A stretch of 64,000 bases of DNA from the NCBI RefSeq assembly GCF_025370935.1, contig NC_133494.1, forward strand, positions 4,302,843 through 4,366,842, given 5' to 3'. A program made the translations under genes and the position numbers. The stretch comes from Choristoneura fumiferana (lineage: Eukaryota; Arthropoda; Insecta; Lepidoptera; Tortricidae). Numbering within the stretch: the stretch's first letter is position 1; each line of letters starts with the position of its first letter. The notes under the pieces are model-generated. The model did no database searches, was not told the DNA's origin, and worked only from the letters and a program-made list of their open reading frames with translations. Below, in pieces: positions 44,607 to 55,082 of this stretch.

Positions 44607-45845
44607 GGGCTAAAATGAGTTATGCATATCACCAGAATCAGCGAATTTTCTGCATCGAACTGTCTAGTTTCAAAGCGATTGGAGCAAAATTTAACTTTTT
44701 TTGGCGCTTTAGTCTTTCAAAAAACGCTTAAATTTGGGAAGCAAATTACTTAATGCAGCATCACTTTCATTATTTTCATTTTAGTACTGTTACCTTTTTG
44801 CCATTTTTCGATTTACTGTCGTTCAGTCTTTTGCCATTTTTCTAGTTTGCAAATGTTGGACGTTTAGTATTTTGTGCAAAAAAAAGAAAATACCTTTGTC
44901 ACTTCAGTAATTATGCCCTCCCGAGTTGAAGTTTTATACACCTTTAGTCGTTTGGTTGTATTGATAAGAATTCATTTATAAGAATTTAGCTATTTGTTCT
45001 CTAAAAACTAAAACATACGTTTGGCATTTTAGCCATTTTAACATATACAAAAGCATACATTCAAACAGGATTAGCAAAAAAACTTCACGAAATATTATAG
45101 ATTTGGTGAAATTAGTCATTACTCTTGACCTTATCGTGTATTAAAAAAGTGTTTAGTATATATACGTAGTAAAATATCATTGCAATTCGATGTTTGGTAT
45201 ATAGAAACATCATATTTCTTAAGATTTATAACTTTATTTATAAATTATAATGATTATTATTCCTTAAAACTTAAGTTCTTTTTATGTTGCCAAAGGATAA
45301 AAGAAAATAGTATGTATGTATGTAAACTCTTAATTGTACAAAAGAAAAGAAACACAACACAATTGACAAACTTTGAGATACTTGTACAAAGGCGGACTTA
45401 TCCCTTTAAGGGATCTCTCCCAGGCAACCTCAATAGTAAATCTATTTCAAAATTTTGTAGTTATAATTTTATCGCTACGGTTCTGTTTGCATCGAATAAA
45501 GATGATGTTCGGCCCTAAGTATTTGAAATTTAGAGTTAGAAGTTTTAATTTGTTTTATTAATGTTACATAAATAGCTTAAGTTTAGTCCAGAAGGCCCCT
45601 CGAGTTGTCCCTGGCGCAAAGGTAGCCATCAAACTGGCCGCATTACCACGTTAATGGCGATAGACAATCTTTGCACCAGGGAACGAATCCGCGCGGGCGT
45701 GAGCGTGAGACCCCCTTTCCGTAATTCGACGTCCCACTTCCCGAATGTAAACAATCACCTCAAACGCAAGAGGAACAAAATAATAGTGCCGAATAATTCT
45801 GCCGTTTTTTGACCGCAAAATCCACCGCGGATTGCCGCGGACTAT
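44607..45845. other. Left interior of the large TIR element
   Basis: AT-rich. About 45360-45430 is a dispersed-repeat fragment (ACTTATCCCTTTAAGGGATC) also found next to the Penelope-like insertion at 21597. The 45180-45518 frame has no recognisable domain. Confidence 0.4.
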
Positions 45846-46880
45846 TCAGCTGAGGTGCGAGGCGGCGAAAGTACTAACGCACGTAACGTCCGACAGCAAA
45901 CACTTCCCGTTCTGCCATGGCACTAAAGTTAAGCCATCTGGCCTTTTGCTGTCGGTTCGACAGAGGACCGGAGGCTCCAGAACGCAGAGGATGTTGGCGG
46001 ATATTAAAGCCCTCTTCAGTATGTCAAAGAGAGCGTAGTAGCACCGACAAGAACTCAACGCGTGAAATGGCCAGGGTGCGTACCGGTGGCTAGGTATAAC
46101 AACTTTAGATATATTATTGGTAGATATAACTTTCAGTGGGTATAATGAATTATTGGTATAATCTGGAATACGTAATACTATTATAATAATAATGTGTTAT
46201 GCCAAAAAAGTAGGTTAGGTTAGAACTGCGACCCTATCAAGAAACGAAACTGCCTGAAAACTAGGTTAGGTTAGAATTGCAACTCCAACGATTTCATAAA
46301 GAAAACTAAATTATATCTACACATTATACTACTAAATACTTATAGCATAATATTGTGAAATTATGTGTTATTTGTTATACCGATCATCTTAAGCCCTGAT
46401 GGCCATTTGCTTCCACCATGGAGCCGCAGATGCATTTATGAGGCACACAAACATCGCAGCCCAGGCGGAGAGCTACTGCCACCCACAATGAGTCGTTGTC
46501 CAGAAGTATTTCCAAATAAGGAGCAAGCAAAGCCCATAACCACGCTCCCGCTTTGATTTTTGATACCGACTTCAGCCTGGCTAAATCCACCCTAGTGGCA
46601 CACCCACCCACAAGTGCCAGAGCGTCTCTAGCCCCCACGTCATCCCAAACTCGTTATATCAGCGGAGCCCGAGGCAGCGACGCTATTAGGTGTCGAGCCG
46701 TCCACCTCGCCAGTGCACCATGCACAAACGGAATGGTAACCCGATGGGGTTTCATGAGAATTTTTATTTTAAGAGACAAGGCCACTATAATAACTCCATG
46801 TGCTGATGCGAGGAAGACTGGCAAGCCCACATTCTCCACACGCCGCAAACTGAGACCAAACTTGAACATGGGACTTGGTT
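45846..46880 (-). pseudogene. Reverse transcriptase ORF, C-terminal part, interrupted
   Basis: The minus strand reads FGLSLRRVENVGLP and FLASAHG near 46860, then DLARLKSVSKIKAG and VALRLGCDVCVPHKCICG to about 46384. After a 289-bp MITE it continues with ALISANILCVLEPP, KRPDGLTLVPWQNGKCL and VTCVSTFAASHL to 45846. This is the C-terminal region of a widespread RT family in animal genomes (LRLGxxVCxPHxCxCG, then KRPDG, then a DVTCVDT-type block); I cannot name its clade securely. The divergent neighbour at 46985-48440 carries the same region on the other strand. Confidence 0.65.
46094..46382. repeat. MITE with GGTATAACAA ends
   Basis: GGTATAACAACTTTAGATAT at the left and ATGTGTTATTTGTTATACC at the right are terminal inverted repeats. 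It contains two AGGTTAGGTTAGAA motifs. It splits the minus-strand RT remnant. Related ends occur at 48456 and, inverted, at 55563-55581. Confidence 0.7.
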
Positions 46881-46984
46881 GAATTTAGTAGTGACGGGCA
46901 GGCTTCCTCCAGGTCGCATTCTGTCCTTAAGACTATAGAGTCCAAAGTATATGAGGCCGGTGTGTGGGGGCCGTTCGCCTGATG

Positions 46985-48440
46985 ACTCGGTAGCACCTCC
47001 GGGTCTTGAGACGCTTGTGTTCGAAGCATCCTCCCGCGTCCCGCACGTTAAATTTCCCTCGGGAGCCGGATCGGTCCATTCAAGCCTTGCCGGTAAACTT
47101 GGAGGATGTGGTGCGAGCACTAGGGTCATTCCATAATGGGTCAGCCGTGGGCTTAGACGGAATTCGACCAGCTCATTTTCAGCTGGGTTTTGGAACACTG
47201 AGGTCACGATCCACAACACGCACTTTCGTCACGGACCCGGAAATCCAGACTGTGTCGTCTTGAAGTAGGATCTCAAGAACGCGTCCAATACTGGCGAGAG
47301 GGATGTTCTGTTGGGCGAAGTGAAAAAATACATTCCCACCCTGTACCTTTTTTACACCAGGTCTATCATTCTCTTCTAACCTTGTCTACGGCGATTCTAA
47401 ATTCTTTCGCAGGTGGGTGCGCAGTAGGGAGATCAGCTTGGACCGCTTACCTTCAGTCTTACTATTCATGAAGCACTGTCGTCTCGAAAATCACCTCTTA
47501 ATATTTGGTATTTACTCGTAGATGATGGCACCTAAGGAGCCTAAGGTCGTAAAGCAGGACTTGGCTTTCCTTATCCCCCCCCCCTTGAGAGGTATAGGAC
47601 TGAAGGCGAATATGGGACAGATTTAACCCCGCCTGTTCTCCTTCTTTAACTTCTTGAAGGTCTTTCTTCCTGGTCTCAAAGGGCTTTTTACACGAGACCT
47701 TTACCCTTTTGGGTTCTTCTATTTTCCAAGAGGCCATTTCTAGTGCACTAGAGACCAGGAAGCGTCTATTTTGCTCGCCCAGGTACGTTTGAAGAGTATT
47801 AATACCCATCTCATCTTGACTCTGTTACGAATGTGTTTCGCAGTTCCAAAATAACCTATTTTTTGAAAACCACTCCAGTGGTTGTGTTCGGGTAAAACTT
47901 CTTCTTTTGACGTCACGTTGAGAGATACAAAGGAGACTGTATTGAACGTGTCCCTTGCGGATGAGCAATGGGTCCAAGCGTCCTTGCCCATATGTAACGG
48001 TGGTCTCGGTTTGCGGCGTACGGCGGATGTGGGCTTGCCAGCGTTCCTCGGATCGGCACATGGAGTTGGTGGCCTTATCTCCTAAATTTTTAAATCTCAT
48101 AAAGGTTACCAATACCATTTCGTATGTGGATGATGCACTGGCGAGCCGAATGAGACTGGCGTCACTGCACGGGGCTCCGCAGATACAATGAGTTTGGGAT
48201 GACGAGGGGGCTAGGGACGCTCTAGCACGGCCTGTGGGTGTAACCACTGGGGTGGGTTTGGCCAGGCTGAAGTCGGCATCAAAAGTCAAAGCGGGAACGT
48301 GGTTATAGGCGTTGTCTGTTCCTTATTTGGGAACAGTCTTGGACAACGACTCATTGCAGGCAGTAGCTCTCCGCCTGGGCTGCGATGTTTGTGTGCCTCA
48401 TAACTGCAGCTGCGGCTCCATGGTGGAACCGAATGGCCAT
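46985..48440 (+). pseudogene. Reverse transcriptase ORF, degenerate, plus strand
   Basis: Pieces in changing frames: ASRTLNFPREPD, VVRALGSFHNGSAVGLDGI near 47030-47165; DLKNA and RDVLLGEVKKYIPTLY near 47260-47345; the RT active-site region NIWYL and DDGT near 47500-47540, with an insertion before DD; VSLADEQWVQASLP, GGLGLRRTADVGLP and FLGSAHG at about 47950-48065; and LRLGCDVCVPHNCSCGS near 48380. The order matches a complete RT of the same family as 45846-46880. It has several frame shifts and stops. Frames on the opposite strand are shadows. Confidence 0.65.
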
Positions 48441-48947
48441 CAGTGTGTTATGACCAGTATAACAACTTTAGATATACTTTCACTAGAATAAAAGATATTT
48501 GGCATAAATACCAGTAATTCATTATACCCCACTGAACGTTATATCGAACATAGTTATATCACATATTATTTACCATCAATCAGGCCTACGCGTCTGTTCC
48601 AGACGAATTTTGGCGTGTTGCCTGTGCACAACGTCTTTGGTGGCTGACTAGACCGATGCGAGAGCGACATGTCCGTTCACATCTCTGACAAGCGAAGTCT
48701 GCGGATGTTGAGCAGAACGGCCTGTGTCGTTTCTGTCTCTTTTCAATAAGTGCATTGAGCCAGGCAAGCCTTCATCGCAATACTTGCGGCCCTCCAACAC
48801 ACGTCTGCACCAATCAGTGCATTTTTCCGCAAGCTTTTCTCAGTCTAGGTGGTCAATTTTGAAGACGGCCATATCTCACTTAGCGCAGTCCTTAAATCTC
48901 AGCAAAGGTCTCACGACGTTTCATTTGCATTATACATATTACTGTTA
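48441..48947. other. Repeat junk between RT pseudogene and MITE
   Basis: 48456-48550 contains pieces of the GGTATAACAA-type MITE in rearranged orientation. 48580-48900 has frames without recognisable features. Confidence 0.35.
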
Positions 48948-49098
48948 GGGGCTGTTCACCATCCATTGATTAGCGTTAACCGACGTTTAATGGTGATGCC
49001 GTCTCCGTCTATTGAGTCTATTCGAACAAAACAAATAGAGACGGCATCACACCTAACCACCAGTTAACAGTAATCAATGGATGGTGAAACAGCCCCTT
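48948..49098. repeat. Palindromic MITE (GGGGCTGTTTCA family)
   Basis: From TTAGGGGCTGTTCACCATCC to GGATGGTGAAACAGCCCCTTA with GTGATGCCGTCTCCGTC and its inverse inside. It lies only about 10 bp from the LTR retrotransposon junction. Confidence 0.75.
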
Positions 49099-49108
49099 AG
49101 TATATTAA

Positions 49109-49463
49109 TATAAACAATCAGGTGGTCAATAATAAAATGTCGTTATTCAAATAACGTTTATTAAGATTAATAAACTAGTTAACACTTTTGATCACTTTCT
49201 AGCGCTTGATTTTATTAAGATACACACAAAGGATGTGACTGCTAGTTATGGTAGTTATCTCTAAGAATGTCAGTCTTCGAATGAATCATTTTCTTATGGA
49301 TTCTATAATTACAAAATGACAACGCCCTCCTACTCGGATGTGACGTCACTATCCGTTGTTATTTCAAACTGGGTACTTTATGTATGATTAGTCAAATCAG
49401 TTACTGTTACATTATACACATTAATAGGTACATACTATATTATAGTATACTGATTTTCTAACA
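49109..49463 (-). repeat. 3' LTR
   Basis: On the minus strand it starts TGTTAGAAAATCAGTATAC and ends ATTGTTTATA. Left target copy TTAA is at 49105-49108. Confidence 0.88.
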
Positions 49464-50152
49464 TTCGGCCTTTCCTGACCCTAAGTTTGTCCTCAAACTT
49501 ATATGTATACTACACATTTGTCACAATTTTTAACTTTACTTAAATTCCTCGAATACAAGTTATTTATAATACTTTTGACATCATCAATGAATCTATCACC
49601 ATTAATGATGACCAATAATTACTAAATAATAAAGTCGATATAACTCCGTTACAAACAATTCTTGGCTTATATTCAAAATCGTCATCAACCTCTTACTCTC
49701 CGAGTGCTACTCATTCTCACCAATACTAACCATACTAACCATACTAACCATGCTCACCATACTAACCATACTAACCATACTAACCATACTAACCATACTA
49801 ACAATACTAACGGTACTAATCATACTACTATGTTACATTCTGAATATCCAGTTCTTTACATCACTGTCTCAATATAATTATAATCAGTTCCGAAAAGCAA
49901 TATGGCATATTGTAAGCTAATCGTAATTACACTTAAATACTGCTACAATGAAATAGTTATGTTCTTTAACTCTTTCAGTACATTTAACTATCATTACTGC
50001 AACCATGATTGAATCTCATTTAATTATACAATTACACATCGATTACACATTATTATGAATTTATCCATACACAGAGAAGTATTACAGTAATCAGAACAAA
50101 GGCACTTGTATTTTCCTTTATTGACAATTTAACCGTGCACAAAAAAATCGAT
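49464..50152. other. 3' internal non-coding region of the LTR element
   Basis: Contains a 9-bp tandem array of CATACTAAC (about 49720-49825), which produces the artefactual THTNHTNH frame. Otherwise AT-rich, with no env ORF. Confidence 0.7.
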
Positions 50153-50769
50153 TCAGTTATCATTACTGCTACAGTCTGAGTCAGAGTCACTACTACTATC
50201 TATTTGAGTCGTAATCCAAGGTTTTATACGATCTGCCGCCCATATATTGCAATACTTCCTTTGAGTAATATTAGACCCTACTATACTTGATATTTCATAT
50301 CGGTCATTATCGAGGACTTTAGTAACCCTGAATGGACCTGTAAATTTTGGAAGCATTTCTTACTTTGGCCATCATTCCCAGGGGTTGGTTTCAATATTTT
50401 AACGAGTTCCCCTTCTTTGTAAACTCTAGCTTTTACTTTACGCCTGTCATAACGATTTTTCTGAGCCATTTGATCTTTCTCAATGTGTGTACTTATCTGT
50501 GATCTTATATCATCTAAAGAACCAGTTTGTCGCGTATTAGTTAATATTTCTGCAAAAGTATTGTCCCCTTTACTGAGCATTCTGACTCCAAACATTGCCT
50601 CTGAAGGGGCCCTGCCTATCCCTTTATTAAGCGTATTATTTAAACCCCACTGTAATTGACCTAACACCGTGTCCCAGTTTCTTTCTCCTAACTTATCTGA
50701 ATACGCCGTTAAAGTGTCAAGTATGGTCCTATTATATCTTTCCACTTGACCATTAGCGCGAGGGTACAT
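50153..50769 (-). pseudogene. Integrase C-terminal part (two frames)
   Basis: First frame 50769-50281: PRANGQVERYNRTI contains the catalytic Glu of the DDE triad, followed by WDTVLGQLQWGLNNT and GRAPSEAMFG. A frame change near 50350 leads to the second frame (50356-50153) with LPKFTGPFRVTKVL and RYEIS, the GPF/Y-type C-terminal module. Continuous homology across the break shows a single ORF with a shift. No start codon of its own; it should be read as part of pol. Confidence 0.8.
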
Positions 50770-51410
50770 ACTGCGTTAAGAATGTGCTTAATTTTGGATT
50801 GATCACAATACTTTTTGAATTCCTTAGAAGTAAACGAAGTGCCACGATCCGAAATTAGTCTACTAGGGTAACCAAACGTTGTAAAAATGTCTTCTAAAGC
50901 GCGAATCGTTAACTTGGACTTCAGGTTTCGAAGTGGTTTGAGTAAGCTGAATTTGGTGAACCCGTCAACTAATACCAGGAGATATGAGTGGCCTTTTGCG
51001 CTTCGCACAAAGGGCCCTAAGTGGTCAATATGAACCGTGTCAAAAGGCCTGTCAACTTTGTGAATCGGATGCAGTAGCCCCTCTTTTGGGCCACTTGGTT
51101 CCTTACTGTACGCGCATTCAATACATGAACGAACGTATTTAGTAATGAAGCGTCTCATTTTAGGGAACCAAAAATCTTGTTTGATTTTCTCTAACGTCTT
51201 ATCAATACTAAAATGACCTATATCGTCATGATTAAGCCTGCAAAGTTGGAATCTGGCTGTTTTTGGCACCACCCACTTTAATTCATTGCCTACTTTTCTA
51301 AACAATTTGTTACCTTTAGTTACGTAATTGTCCTTTATATCGGAATACTCTTTGTTTTCTAAAATTTTGCGTATACGCTGAATTTCACTATCCTCCAGTT
51401 GTAAACTCAA
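50709..51410 (-). pseudogene. Integrase N-terminal and core part
   Basis: HDDIGH followed about 30 residues later by SCIEC gives the HHCC zinc-binding module. VHIDHLGPF and LISDRGTSF supply the two catalytic Asp residues of the DDE core. The frame then leaves homology after LNAV (about 50770), where the catalytic-Glu part continues in another frame. A further frame change separates it from the RNase H part upstream (about 51440-51480). Confidence 0.85.
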
Positions 51411-51433
51411 TAGCCAGTCTTCCTGAGTTATTC

Positions 51434-54400
51434 TTAATACAGTGGGTATCGGGTCCTGGCTAACATCCGATCCACAAGGCTGAGGTTCCTACTGAGGGCA
51501 TCAACATGGCACATTGTATGTCCTGGTTTGTACTGAATATCGAAATCGAATTCCTGCAACGCTATCCACCAACGTGCTATACGGGGAATCAGATCCCTCT
51601 TAGAGAATGTGGCTCTTAACGCGCTACAGTCCGTAACAAGTGTGAATTTGACTCCTACCAAATAGACCCGAAACCGCTGAAACGAACTGATTACTGCCAA
51701 CGTTTCGAGTTCGTATGCGTGGTAGTTTTGTTCTTCCACACTTGTTTTACGGCTAAAGTAAGCTATTGGTCTCAAGATATCTGTGATGGGATCTCGTTGC
51801 ATTAAAATGCCTCCTAATCCATACTTACTGGCGTCAGTATGAATCTGAGTTTCCCGTGTAGGGTCGTAAATGCCTAACAAGGGTCGTTGTGTAAGGGTCG
51901 CTTTCAGTTGTTGAAAAGCCTGTTCCTGTTCAGTTCCCCAACACCAGGTACAGTCCTTTTTGGTCAAATCTGTCAAGGGTCTGGCAATGAGAGCGAATCC
52001 CTTCATAAATTTTCTAAAATAACTGGCTAGCCCCATAAATTGCCTCACTTCGTGTACGTTACTAGGTGTCGGAAAACGTTGAACAGCTATAATTTTCGCT
52101 TTCCCTGGTTTAACACCCTTCTCGCTTATTTCATATCCCAAATATTCTAACTCTTCCTGCAAGAAATTGCATTTTTGTAAATTTAAAGTTAGTCCGGCTT
52201 CCTTTAACAACTGAAACGCGTTTTCTAATCTCTGTAGTTGTTCGGCAAAGTCTTTTCCGGGTATTAAAATATCGTCCATATAAGCGAGAGTGGAGTTAAA
52301 TCGAGAATTGCCTAAAACTTTATTAATAGTGCGCTGAAACACTGCCGGAGAATTAGCAAGACCAAAGGGCATCTTTTTAAATTGATATAGCCCATCAGGA
52401 GTTATGAACGCTGTATATGGCCTGCAGTCTTTACGAATTGGTATTTGGTAATACCCACTGGCTAGATCTAAGCTAGAGTAATATTTATTTCCATTAAGCA
52501 TATCTAACTGATCTTCAATCCTAGGCATTGGATAATGATCCTTAATTGTTTTTCGGTTTAATGCCCTAAAGTCCACACACAGTCTGTGCCCACCGTTTTT
52601 CTTAGAAACCAATATGACAGGACTTGCGTATGGAGAGTTTGATTCCTCAGCAATGTCATTTTGTATCAGTTCAGTCACCATATCTCTAACGGTCTGTCTC
52701 TCAGTATAACTAAGCCTGTATGGTCGGTATACGACTGGTGTTTGGTCCGCAAGCTCGATGACCATTTCTGAAGCATCTGTACACCCTAACTCTGATAGAT
52801 TTTGCGCAAAACATACCCTATATTTATTAACTAATTGAACTAGGGCATTTGATTGTTCTGCAGACAACTTGGGGTTCATGTTAATATCACTCACCGCTAA
52901 AGGAACAAGAGCAGACTGGTTTATTATGCGGTTGCAAGTGATTGAACGTAAATTCGTAGGAGGTTCTAAAGCCGATATGACGTTAGCACGTACAAATAAT
53001 GAACCAGCTTCCAATGTTACAGGTGCTGCTGAATAGTTATAAACAGCGATTTTGCAATCGCCATCATGAACGTTATATACTCCACCTATGACGCAGTATT
53101 CCATATTTTTCTGATATCGTGAACTATCCTCAACGAACACATCGCAATCCTTTTGTTCAATACTTTTGCATTCTACAAACTCAAATCCATTCACACTAGT
53201 ATCAGTTACGATTCTAAGTACAACTTTGGGGACAGCTGGTTCAATGTTATTAGGCAACTCTGCCAGGTCTGTTCGTATGTCACGTCTAAGTATGTCAAGT
53301 CGTTCATGTGTTTTTATTACTACAACTTCAGGTCTTTCCGTAAAGTTTTGCCCTACTAATAATCCTTCAGTCAGTACAGAAGAGTCAACAATGTATGCAT
53401 CTACGTCAGCTGTAATCTCGCCTATAGTTAGTGAAAACTTGGTTCGACCTGTAGGTGTGTATGAATTGTTACCAAATCCCCGAATTATTGGCAAGTCATT
53501 ATCAAATTTTGGCAATGAGTGACTGTCAACAATATCTTGTCTGACCAGCGTACAATCGCTTCCAAAGTCGATGTAGCATTTAATGGGAATTGAAGTATTT
53601 ATAAGGACCTGTTTATAGAATTTTGAATCAGGCTTATGGCTTTGAGCAAACATGGTCTTTTTATCAGAACTTTTGTTATTATTATTACTATTAATAGACT
53701 TGTTGCGGAAACAATCTGCGGATTTGTGACCAATAATATTACAATTATCACATTTGTTGAGAGGTTTGGTGCATTTGCTTGATACATGCCCTTTCTCTTT
53801 GCAATTATAACATGTTACCTCCTTGATATTGGCACTGCGGCAATTAACGCTACGGTGCCCAGGTTTGTTACATTTGAAACAGATTAGTTCATTGGAAGCG
53901 CTTGTACTTGGTCGTTTAGCCGCCCTTAGATTACTTTCCTTACTAAAATCCTTTAAAAACTTAAACAACTCCTCGGGATCAGTTAATCGCGCTGACATGG
54001 CGCTTGACCGCAAGATCCTATCATCTATAGCGTACACTAAACAATCAACAGCTTGTTTACCTGTAATATTACACGCATTTAGTAAAATCATCTTATCATA
54101 GTAGTACTCGTCGACCGACTCCCCAAATTTCAAACATCTATCTAACATCTCCATTAATAACGCAGCGTAATTGGTTTCAGAAGGAAATGCCCTTAACAAC
54201 CTCTGCTGCCACTCAGCCCAGGTCATAAGTATAGACTGGAGCCCCTCGTACCATTTCTTGGCGTAGCCAGCTAATTTAGGTAAAGCAAAATGTGAAGTCT
54301 GTTCGTCTGTCCAGTTATAGATTTTAGCGCATTCGTTTACTTTCGCGATCCAGTTCTCAACCTTTTGATTCTTTTGTGCAGGGTCAAAATTAGGAATAAT

Positions 54401-54943
54401 ATTTTTGTCGTACGATATTTTATGTGTGTTGGAATTTAACAAACTTTGAAAAAATAACGCAAAATCACTTAAACTCGGTTGTACGTTATTCTTGGGTACC
54501 TCACTGTGAGTGTGTGAAGCTACCGCTGTCGTATCCAGTGCTTCCGCTGACCCCGTCGCCTGCTGCTCCACAGCTTGCGCGACCGTCTGCGGCGGCGGCG
54601 TCAACCCGACACCTGCGCGTGCCCCAGACGCTGAGGCTTCGCGTGAAAGTGCCTTCATCTCTACCGTCGCATGTCGCTTTTCTGTTTCTCTTATATTTGG
54701 TGGTTGATTACCGTTGGTTGTACCAGACTTGTGGTGACAGTAAACCCTCACGATGACACCGCCTCCGCTTCGACCGCGAGCTTCGTTTCTCCCCGCGGCA
54801 ACTTGATGCAGACTCCGCGGAAGTTTCTCTCCTGCTGCGCCGTCTCCGTTTCCGGTGGCGAGCTCTTTGTCTGGATTCGTGACGTGTAGACTTTTCTCGG
54901 TGGTCTCGACGCCGCTTTGAACGAGAACTTCGTTTCCCATCAC
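51434..54943 (-). CDS. Gag-Pol polyprotein (gag, protease, RT, RNase H)
   Basis: 1169 codons. Approximate residues: Pro/Ala-rich leader to 150; capsid-like region 160-340 (ALPKLAGYAKKWYEGLQ); three CCHC knuckles at 355-411 (CFKCNKPGHRSVNC, CYNCKEKGHVSSKC, CDNCNIIGHKSADC). The protease region is at about 456-540, with YIDFGSDCTLV where DTG or DSG is usual. RT spans 735-915 with RLCVDFRALNRK, SLDLASGYYQIP, MPFGLANSPAVFQ and AYMDDIL. The RT connection and RNase H run to 1155, with HTDASKYGLGG, ELETLAV and HVDALSR. The start at 54943 is simply the first ATG of this frame. The likely true gag start is the MADN frame beginning at 55049 in another frame. It ends at a frame break before integrase. 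Confidence 0.9.
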   Translation of the reverse strand: MMGNEVLVQSGVETTEKSLHVTNPDKELATGNGDGAAGEKLPRSLHQVAAGRNEARGRSGGGVIVRVYCHHKSGTTNGNQPPNIRETEKRHATVEMKALSREASASGARAGVGLTPPPQTVAQAVEQQATGSAEALDTTAVASHTHSEVPKNNVQPSLSDFALFFQSLLNSNTHKISYDKNIIPNFDPAQKNQKVENWIAKVNECAKIYNWTDEQTSHFALPKLAGYAKKWYEGLQSILMTWAEWQQRLLRAFPSETNYAALLMEMLDRCLKFGESVDEYYYDKMILLNACNITGKQAVDCLVYAIDDRILRSSAMSARLTDPEELFKFLKDFSKESNLRAAKRPSTSASNELICFKCNKPGHRSVNCRSANIKEVTCYNCKEKGHVSSKCTKPLNKCDNCNIIGHKSADCFRNKSINSNNNNKSSDKKTMFAQSHKPDSKFYKQVLINTSIPIKCYIDFGSDCTLVRQDIVDSHSLPKFDNDLPIIRGFGNNSYTPTGRTKFSLTIGEITADVDAYIVDSSVLTEGLLVGQNFTERPEVVVIKTHERLDILRRDIRTDLAELPNNIEPAVPKVVLRIVTDTSVNGFEFVECKSIEQKDCDVFVEDSSRYQKNMEYCVIGGVYNVHDGDCKIAVYNYSAAPVTLEAGSLFVRANVISALEPPTNLRSITCNRIINQSALVPLAVSDINMNPKLSAEQSNALVQLVNKYRVCFAQNLSELGCTDASEMVIELADQTPVVYRPYRLSYTERQTVRDMVTELIQNDIAEESNSPYASPVILVSKKNGGHRLCVDFRALNRKTIKDHYPMPRIEDQLDMLNGNKYYSSLDLASGYYQIPIRKDCRPYTAFITPDGLYQFKKMPFGLANSPAVFQRTINKVLGNSRFNSTLAYMDDILIPGKDFAEQLQRLENAFQLLKEAGLTLNLQKCNFLQEELEYLGYEISEKGVKPGKAKIIAVQRFPTPSNVHEVRQFMGLASYFRKFMKGFALIARPLTDLTKKDCTWCWGTEQEQAFQQLKATLTQRPLLGIYDPTRETQIHTDASKYGLGGILMQRDPITDILRPIAYFSRKTSVEEQNYHAYELETLAVISSFQRFRVYLVGVKFTLVTDCSALRATFSKRDLIPRIARWWIALQEFDFDIQYKPGHTMCHVDALSRNLSLVDRMLARTRYPLY

Positions 54944-55049
54944 TATTATCGTTTGTAGGACCCGACGACCGTTCTCGGCTACGGTGATGTCTTTGTTCGT
55001 GATGACGGGACCTGCTTCTGGGTTTCACTACCTCACAATTGTCTGCCAT
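54708..55049 (-). CDS. Arg/Ser-rich leader frame of gag
   Basis: Begins MADNCEVV 24 bases inside the motif next to the 5' LTR and continues with SRSRHHEQRHHRSRERSS and KRSSRSKRRR repeats for about 110 codons. Position directly after the presumed primer-binding site suggests it is the real N-terminus of Gag, shifted by one base relative to the 51434-54943 frame. Whether the shift is natural frameshifting, mutation or an assembly error is unclear. SR-like repeats are unusual for gag. Confidence 0.5.
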   Translation of the reverse strand: MADNCEVVKPRSRSRHHEQRHHRSRERSSGPTNDNSDGKRSSRSKRRRDHREKSTRHESRQRARHRKRRRRSRRETSAESASSCRGEKRSSRSKRRRCHREGLLSPQVWYNQR

Positions 55050-55072
55050 GTCGCAATTAGGTCTTTATGATC

Positions 55073-55082
55073 CCACTTCTGA
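55073..55082 (-). promoter_or_regulatory. Candidate primer-binding site
   Basis: TCAGAAGTGG on the minus strand abuts the 5' LTR. The same ten bases abut the 5' LTR of the LARD-like element (33716-33725). It does not begin with TGG (complement of a tRNA CCA end), so priming may use an internal tRNA site or another mechanism. Confidence 0.45.

Noticed and set aside
47498..47809. 103-codon minus-strand ORF
   Set aside because: It lies antisense to the RT active-site region (NIWYL...DDGT on the plus strand) and has no recognisable motif.
46553..48289. Multiple ORFs of 60-154 codons on the strand opposite to each RT remnant
   Set aside because: They are shadows of the GC-richer reverse-transcriptase pseudogenes; only the frames with RT motifs are kept.
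49662..49877. 71-codon ORF rich in Thr, Asn and His
   Set aside because: Produced by the 9-bp tandem repeat CATACTAAC within the LTR element.
53153..54889. ORFs on the plus strand across gag-pol
   Set aside because: Antisense to a well-supported retrotransposon polyprotein, with no domains of their own.
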